From Coriobacteriales bacterium (GTDB lineage Bacteria; Actinomycetota; Coriobacteriia; Coriobacteriales; UBA8131), in contig JAISLY010000060.1 in the NCBI GenBank assembly GCA_031277035.1, positions 1 through 64,000 of the forward strand: 64,000 nucleotides of DNA, in the 5' to 3' direction. Made by a program: the position numbers and the translations under genes. The notes beneath the pieces are model-generated. The model did not search any database. It had not been told where the DNA came from and was given only the letters and a program-made list of their open reading frames with translations. How positions within the stretch are numbered: the first letter of the stretch is position 1; each line of letters starts with the position of its first letter. Positions 48,138 to 58,445 of this stretch are shown here, one piece after another.

Positions 48138-50239
48138 CTCGCCACCTGCTCGGGAAGTCGGATGGTGACCGGAATGCTTGGCGCTCCCGGCCAGTCCCCG
48201 AGACTGATTGTGAAAAGCCTTACCTCGCGTTCCAGAACTCCGGTGCCCGGCCGCTGCACCTCCGCAAGCACACCGTCGAGAACATCTGTCGTAAAGTCCC
48301 CAGCTCCCGTACCCGGCAGGGAGCCGTAGGCCTCCTTAACCGTACCCAGTGCGGCCAAGGCCTGGTTGTCGCCCGCGCGAATGACATGGATACTGTTTAC
48401 GATGACCGGTTTGGGAGCACCGAGGGCGACTCCCTCGAGCCCGACTCCCCGTATCGCCGAGCGCAGGGTTTCCTCCGCCCATGAGGCCAGCGGCGTAGCA
48501 TTTACCAGTGGTATCGCACGCAAAACATCTCCAACTCCCCGGCAAAGACCCTCCACCCCCTCGCTGTAGGCCAGAAGCGTATCGCCCCAAATACCAAGGA
48601 TGCCATCGAAGATGCCAAGCCCCGAACCCCAGGCACTGCCTTCGGAATTCTCTTTGGCGCGATCGAGGAATGCGGCGAGCACCGTGTTTCCTTCAGAGGC
48701 CTCGTCGAGCGCAAGAGCCGCCGCCGAGATCGCCATGCGTGGTGGTAAAGCAGCATCCCCGGAGACGAACGAACTGCCAAAGGCATCCGGCATTAACCGT
48801 GCGCTGAGATCGAAGGCAATGGCAATGCAGCCGTTACGTCCCGGCGGCTTGGGATGGATACGAGGTGTCTCAAGCGCGGCGAATGCCTCCTCAAAGCTGT
48901 CGAAGGCATCCTCAGCCGACTCCTGTGCCGCGCCAGTCGCGTCTGCAAAGTCGCGCGAGGCAGTCTCATAGCGTTCGGCCGCTGCGGCGACGATGCGATA
49001 ATGGTACTCAAACCCGTTCTCGATGGACGTTGAGGCACTCGCAACCCGTCCAATCGAACTGGCGCTCAGGCCGCATAGCTCACAGGAAGTGTAAAGACCT
49101 GATTCGAGCTGGGAGATTGAGCCCCATCCCGCTGCGCCTGCTTCCTGGTATACGGAACAGGATGTGACTCCATGTAAGACCCCGTTCGCATCCACTGGAT
49201 AGACGGCATCGGTATACAGGCGTGTCTGCCGTATCTCGGCCGTATTACGCGCCAACAGCGGGAAAAACCCCTGGTAGATGCCGTCGGCAGAGGTATGGGA
49301 ATAGCCCCTCTGCATCTCCTCGATGGCGTAGTGGTAATACTGACTGCGGATATGAGAGCGCACCTGCTCCTCAAGTGATGTATTGGCAGGTCCTTCCGTC
49401 GCAGCGCGCTGACGATAATAGGCCTGTGCCCGTGCCAAGGCATAATCAAACTGCCAGGTCTCAACCGAACTGAAAAAGGGGTTTTGCGCGCCGCTGAGAT
49501 GGGCCAGATGCCCGGCGCGTTCGTACATGCAGTAATTGGGGTTTGATCCGCAGTCCGCAAGATAGGCCTCGAGCTTCGCCTGTTCCATCCGTTGACGGGC
49601 ATCCTCGGCCTCGTCGCTCAGTTCGGCGGTCTCTTCGTTTTGCTCCCCCACCTCCTGCGCCTTTGCCTCCACTGCTGCGTCGTCGGGAAACGAAAGCTCT
49701 TCCCCTTCCCAGGGAACGAGAATCGCCAGTCCATGATAGTCGCTTGCTCCCTCACGCGAGAAACCGTTTGCCTCAATGGTGGCAACCGCATTGACCGCAG
49801 CCAGGAACGGTAGCGCCTTTTGAAGGCCGTTTAACGCTTTTGAAGCCTGCCGGGCACAGTCGTCTCGCGCCTTGAAGACCTTCTGACCAAACTCCATGAG
49901 CTTGGCTCCTATCTCCTGACAATAGGGAATGCAGCTGACAACGATGGCAATACCATAGATAAGCAGGCCAAAAAGACTGAGCGAGAGGACAACCGCATCG
50001 GCTGTCTGCGCAATGATGTAATACTCCGCGACAAGGTCTTCGGCCGCCAGCGCGCCCGCATCCGCAGCGAACTGGACGTCCCCGGCCGTCGAGTTCACCC
50101 AGTAGACCTGCGCCGAGGTGAAGAGCAGGGCAAGCGTGAGCATCAGGGCAACCACCACGCCCACACTGCTGAATCCTCCGTCGCCCTCGACAAACCAGAA
50201 GGAGCGTGAAGATCTCTGCGCGAGTCGGAATTGAAACAT
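48134..50239 (-). CDS. TadG-like pilus assembly protein
   Basis: GGFSSVGVVVALMLTLALLFTSAQVYWVNSTAGDVQFAADAGALAAE; overlaps neighbouring tad genes. Confidence 0.78.
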   Translation of the reverse strand: MFQFRLAQRSSRSFWFVEGDGGFSSVGVVVALMLTLALLFTSAQVYWVNSTAGDVQFAADAGALAAEDLVAEYYIIAQTADAVVLSLSLFGLLIYGIAIVVSCIPYCQEIGAKLMEFGQKVFKARDDCARQASKALNGLQKALPFLAAVNAVATIEANGFSREGASDYHGLAILVPWEGEELSFPDDAAVEAKAQEVGEQNEETAELSDEAEDARQRMEQAKLEAYLADCGSNPNYCMYERAGHLAHLSGAQNPFFSSVETWQFDYALARAQAYYRQRAATEGPANTSLEEQVRSHIRSQYYHYAIEEMQRGYSHTSADGIYQGFFPLLARNTAEIRQTRLYTDAVYPVDANGVLHGVTSCSVYQEAGAAGWGSISQLESGLYTSCELCGLSASSIGRVASASTSIENGFEYHYRIVAAAAERYETASRDFADATGAAQESAEDAFDSFEEAFAALETPRIHPKPPGRNGCIAIAFDLSARLMPDAFGSSFVSGDAALPPRMAISAAALALDEASEGNTVLAAFLDRAKENSEGSAWGSGLGIFDGILGIWGDTLLAYSEGVEGLCRGVGDVLRAIPLVNATPLASWAEETLRSAIRGVGLEGVALGAPKPVIVNSIHVIRAGDNQALAALGTVKEAYGSLPGTGAGDFTTDVLDGVLAEVQRPGTGVLEREVRLFTISLGDWPGAPSIPVTIRLPEQVAR

Positions 50240-50289
50240 CCTGGGTTTTCGCGCTCCGTTGCAATCGTGCACAGTATGGCCTGCTTTCC

Positions 50290-50976
50290 TCAGTCCCATT
50301 GCGTCGTCCAATCCGCTGGGCCACCGCCGCCGTTGTTTAACACCCAGGACGGTTGGACAGGTGCCCGAAGCTCGACAGTCTGCGTAAGATAGCCCTCAGC
50401 GTCCGTCTGCCCCGCCAGCCTGGCACCCCAACCGAGAAGCGGCAGGGGGCGCAACCGGTTGACAATGCGAACACAAACCTCTTCACTTCCCTCTCCACCT
50501 TCAAGCGTTATATCCCAGGAACGCACGCCTGTTCCCACATGGAAGATGTCCGTAAGCGGAATTGCTGTCAGACGGCGAAGAACATATCCTTCGTATTTAT
50601 CCGCGCTGAAGCTGCCGACATCGGCTCGGGTCGATAACAGGCGGCAGGCCTCTGCGGCGGCATTTTCCATAACCAGACGGTTGTAGAGAAGGATTGCCGG
50701 CTGACAGAGCACCAGGATGAGAAGCATTGTGACCGGCAACAGCACAGCGGCCTCAACGGTTGCCTGACCGCGAGAAGAGCGCACGGCCCGCATGCCTTCA
50801 GGCGGGCAGAAGGTCTTCGTCGTCTCAGGCGGGCAGACGGTCTTCGTCGTCTCGGACATACGTAATACTTGTAATCTATTAGTAAAGTAAAACATCGCCA
50901 ACCGTCCCCCAGATGTTTCCCCCCACTGCGTGCGAGGCGCCATCAGCCGCACGGCTGACAAACAGTCCATCGCCAA
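50290..50976 (-). CDS. TadE-like pseudopilin (start uncertain)
   Basis: SSRGQATVEAAVLLPVTMLLILVLCQPAILLYNRLVMENAAAEACRLL; 27-bp repeat near 5' end. Confidence 0.78.
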   Translation of the reverse strand: MAMDCLSAVRLMAPRTQWGETSGGRLAMFYFTNRLQVLRMSETTKTVCPPETTKTFCPPEGMRAVRSSRGQATVEAAVLLPVTMLLILVLCQPAILLYNRLVMENAAAEACRLLSTRADVGSFSADKYEGYVLRRLTAIPLTDIFHVGTGVRSWDITLEGGEGSEEVCVRIVNRLRPLPLLGWGARLAGQTDAEGYLTQTVELRAPVQPSWVLNNGGGGPADWTTQWD

Positions 50977-51151
50977 GGCGCCCCGCCAACAGGCCGAGTG
51001 TCGCTATTACCACCATCAGGGCAAGACCAATAATCAGGTACTCAACCGTGGCCTGCCCCCTGGTATTACCGCATCGCGCACACACTGAATCCTCCTTAGC
51101 GTTTGGGGGGACTGATACGCACAACACTGATTTGCAGACGATTGTTTTCAT
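50879..51151 (-). CDS. Small Flp/TadE-like prepilin
   Basis: RGQATVEYLIIGLALMVVIATLGLLAGRLGDGLF. Confidence 0.65.
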   Translation of the reverse strand: MKTIVCKSVLCVSVPPNAKEDSVCARCGNTRGQATVEYLIIGLALMVVIATLGLLAGRLGDGLFVSRAADGASHAVGGNIWGTVGDVLLY

Positions 51152-51788
51152 TGCGGCCCTGCCCCAAAGCCTGGGGCACCAGCGAAATGACCTGCGAACT
51201 GCCATCCGCGCAGGCTACGGTGCAGCCCCAGGCCTCTCCACTCAGGTCAAGATAGCCCGCCGTAACAAGTTCAACGCCCGCAGCCTGAAGATTCTGGAGA
51301 ATTCCGCGCGCAACCTCCTCGCAGCCTCCTTCACTCAGGCCACGCCATCTCTCGGTCGTCGAAGTTCGCTGATATTCAAGCGCCGTCGTGTCCGGAGGCA
51401 TCGCCACCGGACAGGGGGTCATGGCAAACGAAGCGCTGCCTGGGACGGACGATGTGTCGCCGGCGTCTGCGTCGCGGGAGACGGTACCTCCGACATCTGC
51501 GTCGCGAGAGGCACCGACACCATCTTCGGCGGCACCGGCACCATCTCCGGCGGCACCGGCACCGGAGGCTGTTTTGTCGGAAGCCTCACGGTTGTCCTCC
51601 ATCCCAGAAAGAGCGCCCTGGGCAAGGCAGATCGATACCACGAGCGACAGCACACAGGCGCCAAGCGGCAGAAATGGCCGTGGCGCATGGGATGGTGCTG
51701 CGCTGCTGTCTGCCGTGCGCCTCTCAGAAACCGTCTCCAGCGATTCTGCTGGGTGCAAAACGGGTATGTTGCCCCCACGCTTCACAGT
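51096..51788 (-). CDS. Hypothetical Tad-locus protein with TM and G/A-rich linker (start approximate)
   Basis: FLPLGACVLSLVVSICLAQGAL...; ORF extends to 51932 but upstream part overlaps flp gene. Confidence 0.55.
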   Translation of the reverse strand, partial: TVKRGGNIPVLHPAESLETVSERRTADSSAAPSHAPRPFLPLGACVLSLVVSICLAQGALSGMEDNREASDKTASGAGAAGDGAGAAEDGVGASRDADVGGTVSRDADAGDTSSVPGSASFAMTPCPVAMPPDTTALEYQRTSTTERWRGLSEGGCEEVARGILQNLQAAGVELVTAGYLDLSGEAWGCTVACADGSSQVISLVPQALGQGRNENNRLQISVVRISPPKR

Positions 51789-52126
51789 CCGTTGATCCCA
51801 TCTGATATGTTGCCCCAAAGTTCTTGAAGCTTGCCTCTGAAGGCGACGACCGCAATGATCGCGATGACAACCAGCACGCCGACGAGAATTGCGTATTCCG
51901 TTGTTCCCTGACCCCGTGCATCCCGCAGACAACGATCTCCTCGCATCACCACGGTCTTGAGGCCAGCCTGCCAGCGCTCACACAGCGCCACATACCAGGC
52001 ATGCGCCTTTGCATATGTGGATAAGCCAGTCCTTACCACCGCCGTCTCCGCGCACCGTGCGCGTACCTTCGCGCAGTGCTCTTGCAGGCGCATAAGCGTA
52101 CGATTCCCTGTAAACATCTTTCTCAC
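51782..52126 (-). CDS. Flp-type pilin with long leader
   Basis: RGQGTTEYAILVGVLVVIAIIAVVAFRGKLQELWGNISDGINGL. Confidence 0.82.
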   Translation of the reverse strand: MRKMFTGNRTLMRLQEHCAKVRARCAETAVVRTGLSTYAKAHAWYVALCERWQAGLKTVVMRGDRCLRDARGQGTTEYAILVGVLVVIAIIAVVAFRGKLQELWGNISDGINGL

Positions 52127-52953
52127 CCTATCCTTTCCATCAAATCCAATACGATTGGGCCCATCACCAATAACAACATCGCCGGCAAAATCAGTGCGCC
52201 GGTTGGCAACAGCATCTTTACCGGAGCCTTTGCCACCAGAGCCTCGCGCTTGGCCCTGTAGTCCTTGCGAGCCTCGCTTGCCAGGTCCCCAAGCAGGCGC
52301 GTCATCGGCGCCCCGTACCGTAAACTCCGAAGCACCGTCGCCACGAAACGTCCAAAGAACGGAGTGGCCACCTGCTGCCCCAACTCCCGCATACCCGCCT
52401 CACGGCTTACCAGACCCCGCTGCCATATCTCCAATGGGCCCTTGCAGAGACGGGCAAGCGGAGTCTCAAAGCGACAGGTATAGAGCTCAAACGCCTGGTC
52501 AAAGCCCATGCCCGCACGCATGCCAAGCGCGATTACCTCAAGCATCGCAGGCAAATCCCGTTCGTAATTTGCCTGCATACGATTCTCTGCCTGGCGCTGA
52601 GAGAGACGTGCCTGAAGGAATCCGAGGAGAGGTATGCGAGCACGGCCAGTCGAGAACGCGGCTCGCGAGGAGGGCATATCTGCTGTGCCCAGAGCTGCCG
52701 TATCGCGGGCTGCCGTATCGCGGGCTGCCGCGTTGAGGGCTGCTGTGTCCGAAGCAACCGTGCCCGCAGATTGCGTCGTCGTGGAGCCAGCAGAGAGGGG
52801 CAGGCGTCCCAGGCCTCCCAGGCCTCCCAGGCGTGCGTGCATCTGTTGGCGATTGCGGATGCGCATGCGGTGTTTCAGCAGCTCACCACAACACAGGTAT
52901 ACGGCAACAGCTCCGCTGCCAAGCGCTATCGACAGACACACAGACAACCACAT
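52123..52953 (-). CDS. tadC: TadC-like type II/IV secretion F-family membrane protein
   Basis: T2SSF domain (LPAMLEVIALGMRAGMGFDQAFELY..., C-terminal TM); 15-bp repeat in linker. Confidence 0.82.
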   Translation of the reverse strand: MWLSVCLSIALGSGAVAVYLCCGELLKHRMRIRNRQQMHARLGGLGGLGRLPLSAGSTTTQSAGTVASDTAALNAAARDTAARDTAALGTADMPSSRAAFSTGRARIPLLGFLQARLSQRQAENRMQANYERDLPAMLEVIALGMRAGMGFDQAFELYTCRFETPLARLCKGPLEIWQRGLVSREAGMRELGQQVATPFFGRFVATVLRSLRYGAPMTRLLGDLASEARKDYRAKREALVAKAPVKMLLPTGALILPAMLLLVMGPIVLDLMERIG

Positions 52954-52981
52954 CAGACTTCTCCTTTCTTCTCCCCTTGCT

Positions 52982-54061
52982 CTATTCCAGGTCGATTCCC
53001 AGGATTCGGCGAATGGAAAGTACCCCTGCAAGCTCCATGCCCAAAGCGACGACAAGAATGGCCAGACCTGCGAAGCTCGAGAAGAAGGCCTGGAGATACC
53101 CTTCCATCGCCAGTGAGAGCACAGCGATCAGAACAAGCGGCATAAGGGCGACAATCCGTGCCGAAAGACGGGCTTGAGCGGTCTGCACGCTCAGCTGGCG
53201 ACGCAGGTCGCCAGCTGCCAAGACGGCGCTGGCTGCGCTCTCCAGAAGTTCCTGAAGGCTTCCTCCCGTGCGATGCTGCACCTCCAGGGCGACGATGGCA
53301 AAGCGCAGTTCCGCAGCGCTCGTCCGCTGTTCAAGGCTGCCCAGAGCCTCCTCGATGCTTCGCCCCGCAGCAACATCGCAGACCGCTTGCCACAGTTCTG
53401 CGCCCAGAGGGTCAGGCGTCTCAGCCGCTGTCTGTTCCAGCGCCTGTTGCAGGGAGTACCCGGCTGAGAAGCACAGACCGATGGAGCGCAGGGCCTCGGG
53501 TATCTGTTCACGAAGACGGCTTTCCCACTCGCGAAGCGTCCGTTCGGCGATGTTCGCAGTCAACATGACGAAAAGCACTGCCGCGCAAAGCCCGACGAGG
53601 GCAATCCCACTCAAAAGCCAAACGAGGATGAACCCTGCCAATGCGATAAGAAGCAGCAGTTCACAGACCTGTTGTGTTCCCGATACGAAACCTCGAATCC
53701 GCAGAGCGGAGACCTCCCTCTGCAAAACTCTTGCCACCCGCGCGCTCCTTATGAGCGCTTGCGCGAGAAGACGAAACGGTCGCACGCCGTTTCTCAACAG
53801 GTCGCTGAGCACGATGCCACATCCCGCGGCCACCACACCAATCATGCCTTTTGAGCGAGCGCCCAGGTTCCGTACCAAGCTTGCCTGTCGTGTGTCTGCA
53901 GCGCCCGCGCTGCCAGGAATACGGGCTCCCTCTTCAAGAAAACGCGCCCGGGCCTGGGCAATGCGGGCAAACCGTCGCAAGGCAAAAAGCGAGGGTGGGA
54001 GAAGGAGCGCTCCGCACGCCCCGGCGGCGGCAATCGAGAGTATCAACAGCAGGTGAGACAT
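52982..54061 (-). CDS. tadB: TadB-like secretion F-family membrane protein
   Basis: EALRSIGLCFSAGYSLQQALEQTAAETPDPLGAELWQAVCDVAAGRSIEEAL. Confidence 0.85.
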   Translation of the reverse strand: MSHLLLILSIAAAGACGALLLPPSLFALRRFARIAQARARFLEEGARIPGSAGAADTRQASLVRNLGARSKGMIGVVAAGCGIVLSDLLRNGVRPFRLLAQALIRSARVARVLQREVSALRIRGFVSGTQQVCELLLLIALAGFILVWLLSGIALVGLCAAVLFVMLTANIAERTLREWESRLREQIPEALRSIGLCFSAGYSLQQALEQTAAETPDPLGAELWQAVCDVAAGRSIEEALGSLEQRTSAAELRFAIVALEVQHRTGGSLQELLESAASAVLAAGDLRRQLSVQTAQARLSARIVALMPLVLIAVLSLAMEGYLQAFFSSFAGLAILVVALGMELAGVLSIRRILGIDLE

Positions 54062-55590
54062 GCTCGCCACCTTTCCAACTCCTTCGCCTCAATCTCATCA
54101 ATCGCAGGAGGCAGAGCAGCATCTTCCAGCCAGGGCGGCACAGCCCGCCAGAGATAGGCAGCCTGCCTCACATTCCACGAGACCAACGTCTGCAGCTCGA
54201 CACCAGAACGACCGTGTCCATGTTGCCCAGCGCCCGCGCCCGCAGCGGCGCCCGCAGCGGCGTCGCCCGATTGCCCAAAAGCGGCGTCGGATGGCTCGGC
54301 TCCAGCATCAGCACCGGCGCCGTCCAAACGTCTGGCGTCAGTGCCGCCTGAACAAAGGCAGACGCTTGTTACTCTTCGTACGCCGTCGGCAGCCCGGTCT
54401 ATCTGCACAATCAAATCGAAGGCCGTCGCAATCTGCTGCTCGATGACCTCGACAGGCAGATCCATGCCAAAGCGCGCCATCATCACCAGGCGGTTTATGA
54501 CGTCGCCCGGCGAGTTTGCGTGCAGCGTGGTCATCGAGCCATCGTGGCCGGTGTTCATCGCCTGGAGCATGTCGAGCGCCTCGGCACCACGACATTCACC
54601 GACAACAATGCGATCAGGCCGCATCCTGAGCGCATTTGCGACCAGGTCGCGGATGCTCACCTCGCCCGTACCCTCCGCATTACGCATCCGGGCCTCAAGT
54701 CGCACCACATGAGGATGCGTGAGAAAGCGCAGCTCGGCGGCATCCTCAATGGTGATGATGCGTTCATTGGAGGGAATTTCAACAGAAAGCGCGTTCAGCA
54801 ATGTGGTCTTGCCCGCGCCGGTGCCTCCGCTGACGGCGATGCTCCTGCGACAGATGACCGCCCACCTCAGCAACTGGCTCAACTCAAGGCTCATGGTGCC
54901 GCGCCTGACCAGCTCCCTCAGCGTATAGGGCGCGTCGCTGAACTTCCGTATAGTGAGAACCGGCCCGTCGACAGCAAGTGGCGGAATGACAACATTGATG
55001 CGATGCCCCTGGGGTAGACGGGCGCTGACAAGAGGGCTCTGCTCATCGACCCGCCGCCCCAGCGGCCCGACGATGCGGTCGATAACCATGCGAAGCTGCT
55101 GCTCATCGGCAAAAGTCACCGAACTGGGCGCTATCTTGCCTTCGCGCTCATAGAAGACCGCGTGAGGGCCGTTGACCATGATTTCGGTCACTGAGGGGTC
55201 GATGAGCAGCTCCTCAAGCGGACCGAGGCCCAGCGTGAGGTTCAGTACCTCCGAGATCAACTCTGCGCGACCGCCTGCCTCCATATGCGCGTATTCCTGA
55301 CCCTGGGCGATCTGTTCAAGGACGGCACTGACCTCCCGCTGGGCACGCTGCCGGTCTTCGGCCAGAAGTGCCGCAATCCGTTTGCTTGGCAGGCGTCGAT
55401 AGAGCAGGTCGCGCAGGCGGGTGCGCTGTTCGGTGCGCTGCGTTCCCGCGACAAGCTGCGGCGTATCGCAGCCTGGCTGCTCCAGATACTCAAGAAGGGA
55501 CATGGCCAAGCCTTCCCAAGCCGGAGAAAAGCCCGCCCAGACCAGCAAGGCGCCGCCCAAAACCTCTGGCCTCATCCGTACTGCCATCAC
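54043..55590 (-). CDS. tadA: TadA/CpaF secretion ATPase (start uncertain)
   Basis: GGTGAGKTTLLNAL, RIITIEDAAEL, RMRPDRIVVGECRGAEALDMLQAMNTGHDGSMTTLHANSP. Confidence 0.93.
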   Translation of the reverse strand: MMAVRMRPEVLGGALLVWAGFSPAWEGLAMSLLEYLEQPGCDTPQLVAGTQRTEQRTRLRDLLYRRLPSKRIAALLAEDRQRAQREVSAVLEQIAQGQEYAHMEAGGRAELISEVLNLTLGLGPLEELLIDPSVTEIMVNGPHAVFYEREGKIAPSSVTFADEQQLRMVIDRIVGPLGRRVDEQSPLVSARLPQGHRINVVIPPLAVDGPVLTIRKFSDAPYTLRELVRRGTMSLELSQLLRWAVICRRSIAVSGGTGAGKTTLLNALSVEIPSNERIITIEDAAELRFLTHPHVVRLEARMRNAEGTGEVSIRDLVANALRMRPDRIVVGECRGAEALDMLQAMNTGHDGSMTTLHANSPGDVINRLVMMARFGMDLPVEVIEQQIATAFDLIVQIDRAADGVRRVTSVCLCSGGTDARRLDGAGADAGAEPSDAAFGQSGDAAAGAAAGAGAGQHGHGRSGVELQTLVSWNVRQAAYLWRAVPPWLEDAALPPAIDEIEAKELERWRACLTCC

Positions 55591-56917
55591 CGGCGTTACG
55601 CGCGTCGCGTCTGCCGTCGCGTCTGCCGTCGCGTGGCCCGTCGCCGACCCTGCCCACCGCGCGACCGCCCTCGACGAACAGGCACTCGACGGTCAGCTGC
55701 TCGAACAGGGAATCGAGTGAGGCGACAAAGGCGTTTTTGCTGTGCGCAAGTTCTTTCGGGCAACCGAGGGAAAGCAGTTCGTCTACCAGGGTGCCCCCAT
55801 CGGCAAGCTCGCAGACGTCCGCCCCTCCCAGGGCCAGAGAGACATCCTGAACGCCGAGGGCCGCATAGCGTCCACAACCGTTGAGGGCGTACAGGAAGCG
55901 TGCCTGGGGAACCTGCAGGCGGATGCAGAGATCAGCCGCCTGCCTGCAGGCGTTTACCGAGGTAGAACGCTGGTCCATCAGAAAGACAAGATGGCTGCAC
56001 CTGCGGGCGAGCACGGCATGGAGATCGCTCCAGAAAGAGCCGGTGTTGGCGATGACCAGATCGAAGGCAGACGTAAGGCAGTCGAGGAAAGAGGGGATGT
56101 CGGCAAGGAGCACCTCGGCCTGCTCCGGCTGCGATGGAGCCTCGACGATGAGTAACTCACCGGTATCGACTCCGCCAGCAGAGAGACGACTGAGTTCTCC
56201 CAGGGGAATTTTGCGCAGATGTCCCCGCTCCTCTTTTCCCGCCAGATAGGCGATGTCCCCAAACTGCAGGTCAAGGTCGATAAGGGCCGTGCGCAGGCCT
56301 CGCCTTTGCGCCACCAGGGCAAGCATCAGGGAAACGGCGCTTTTGCCAACGCCACCACGCCCTGAGAAGATGCCCGCCAACAGTCCTGGTGACGCTGAGA
56401 GCGCGGAGCTTTCTCCAGAAACAGGCACGGCAGAGGGGGCGAGAGGTGCTGCCGGTGCGGCAACCTGGGGGGAGGTCTTTTCCCGGGAGATGTGCGCCGG
56501 GGGTTGTGCAGGAGCAGGCTGCGTTGAGGGTTGTGCAGGAGCAGGCTGCGTTGAGGGTTTTTGCGTTGAGGACGCCGGCAGCGTGGACTGCCGCTCTCCC
56601 GGGAGGAATGGCTCGAGGAGTTGTTCTGCCTGTGCGGGGCTTATCACCTCCCGAATGCCCGCAGCCCGGGCCCGACCTACAAGAGCATGCGTCGGTGCCG
56701 CTTCAGCAAGATACACGTCACGCTCCGGCGCATCGGCACAAAGCGCGGCCGCAAGGTTTATGGGAGTAATCTCTCCGCCGGTGCAGACAATTACCGGTGT
56801 GGAGGAAGGTTCATTTCGCAGAGCCTCGCGACAGGCGGCGCTGGAGATAAACGTGCGGGCCTCTCGCAGGGTATCGACCTCGGGGTAAAACGCATAGGCC
56901 GCCACAAGACTATTCAC
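55490..56917 (-). CDS. CpaE/TadZ-like MinD-superfamily ATPase
   Basis: GRGGVGKSAVSLMLALVAQRRGLRTALIDLDLQFGD; GTG start overlaps cpaB stop (GTGAATAG). Confidence 0.82.
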   Translation of the reverse strand: MNSLVAAYAFYPEVDTLREARTFISSAACREALRNEPSSTPVIVCTGGEITPINLAAALCADAPERDVYLAEAAPTHALVGRARAAGIREVISPAQAEQLLEPFLPGERQSTLPASSTQKPSTQPAPAQPSTQPAPAQPPAHISREKTSPQVAAPAAPLAPSAVPVSGESSALSASPGLLAGIFSGRGGVGKSAVSLMLALVAQRRGLRTALIDLDLQFGDIAYLAGKEERGHLRKIPLGELSRLSAGGVDTGELLIVEAPSQPEQAEVLLADIPSFLDCLTSAFDLVIANTGSFWSDLHAVLARRCSHLVFLMDQRSTSVNACRQAADLCIRLQVPQARFLYALNGCGRYAALGVQDVSLALGGADVCELADGGTLVDELLSLGCPKELAHSKNAFVASLDSLFEQLTVECLFVEGGRAVGRVGDGPRDGRRDGRRDARNAGDGSTDEARGFGRRLAGLGGLFSGLGRLGHVPS

Positions 56918-57923
56918 GGTCAATCCCACCCTCGCCACCAGCGAGGCCAGCGCCCTCGCCACCGACGCCACCCTCGTCGCCGACGCCACCCGCAAGGCCC
57001 ACACCCGCGCCACCAACGCCACCCGCGCCCGCCGCACCATCAGCCGCGCCCTCGTTCGCGTCATCCGCGCCTGTGAGACCCGCGCCGCCAACGCCACCAG
57101 CGAGACCAGCGCCCGCGCCGCCCTCGAAATCGCCATTGCTGCCAACCGTTCCACTATCGGCGTCTTTGAGCTCCTCTTCGGGGTTACCTGGCTCAGGGTC
57201 ATCACCGGTCTCAAGATCCTCCAGGCCAATCCCAGTACCGGGCAAGACGAGATACAGGCTTTTGTCGCGTGAGGCGGCAATCAGTTCCTGCACCCGATGC
57301 GGCTCGATGGCAAGAGTCACCCAGGCAAGCGCTTTTCGTGTGGCAACGTCTCCAAAAAGGCGAGACCCTGACGAGGTCGCCGCCGATGTGCCATCGATTG
57401 CTCCGTTGCTGGTCTCAAGTACCAGAACATCCTCAGCAAGCAGCTCAACTGCCGAGGGGCCGGCGGCATAGACCATGATGATCGAACCGACACGGATAGC
57501 GCCGCCCACCGCAAGCACGTCGTCGGTGGGAATGCTGACCGCACAGAAGCCCGCGGGCACGCTGAGTGCCTCAGCCGAAGCGCTCCCGTCGCCAAGTTTG
57601 GCTGCAACCACCGGTTCGTTGCACAGAAGAGGCAGTGCCAGCATCTGTCCGAAGACCTCCTTCTGCTCGCCCAAGGCACCCTCGGGCAGCAGATCGCTCA
57701 GCCAGAGCTGTGAACTCACGTTATCGGCACTCAGCGTCTCTCCTGCCGCTATGTCGCGCGTTGCCACAAACACCTCAATCTGATCGCCTCCATAAGAGGT
57801 AAGTGCCCGTTGCCTCGACTCGGTTGCCTCAGCACGTATTCCAGAGGCGTAAAGCGCCATCGCCAACGCAGCTACTGCGGCACAAAGCAGGGCCAGTGCC
57901 GTCCTCTTTCTCGACCAGCTCAT
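56910..57923 (-). CDS. cpaB: CpaB/RcpC-like SAF-domain protein with Gly/Ala-rich tail
   Basis: VFVATRDIAAGETLSADNVSSQLW...; C-terminal GGAGAGLAGGVGGAGL repeats. Confidence 0.85.
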   Translation of the reverse strand: MSWSRKRTALALLCAAVAALAMALYASGIRAEATESRQRALTSYGGDQIEVFVATRDIAAGETLSADNVSSQLWLSDLLPEGALGEQKEVFGQMLALPLLCNEPVVAAKLGDGSASAEALSVPAGFCAVSIPTDDVLAVGGAIRVGSIIMVYAAGPSAVELLAEDVLVLETSNGAIDGTSAATSSGSRLFGDVATRKALAWVTLAIEPHRVQELIAASRDKSLYLVLPGTGIGLEDLETGDDPEPGNPEEELKDADSGTVGSNGDFEGGAGAGLAGGVGGAGLTGADDANEGAADGAAGAGGVGGAGVGLAGGVGDEGGVGGEGAGLAGGEGGIDRE

Positions 57924-58445
57924 ACCGCTCCCCCTTCTTCTCTCAATTCTTGCCTGTCGTCAGGCGAATGAACGGGCGGAGGGCGAAGTATGAAGCACGG
58001 GCCTTTCCCAACTCTGAACATCGTCCAAATCGAATCTGACCGAAAGCCGATGCGTATCCGAACAGAGCCTGTCAGAAGACCGAATCTGCAGCCTCGAAGC
58101 GTGAATGCCCTGGCCAACAGGAAGTCTGGCCAAAGAATCAGTTTTTTACTTTTATACTAGCTTATTGCCAGCTGGTCTATTTGAGGCGCCGAGCGGTTTT
58201 ACGGCTCGCCCCTCTTGCCAGGCTTCGTGCTTTCGGCTATATTCGCGGCGAACCGTATGAGCCGCATCCCTGAACCCCTTGGGGGTACCCGGTGGACTGG
58301 GCTGCGGCCTGTGTGGAATGACGCGTGTGGAATGACGCGTGTGGAATTGCACACATGGAATGACACGGTATCCCTGAAACCCCTTGGGGGTACCTTTTGC
58401 CTGAGGCTCGTTGAGGGGTCCACCCTCAGTTGAGAGGAGCACGAG

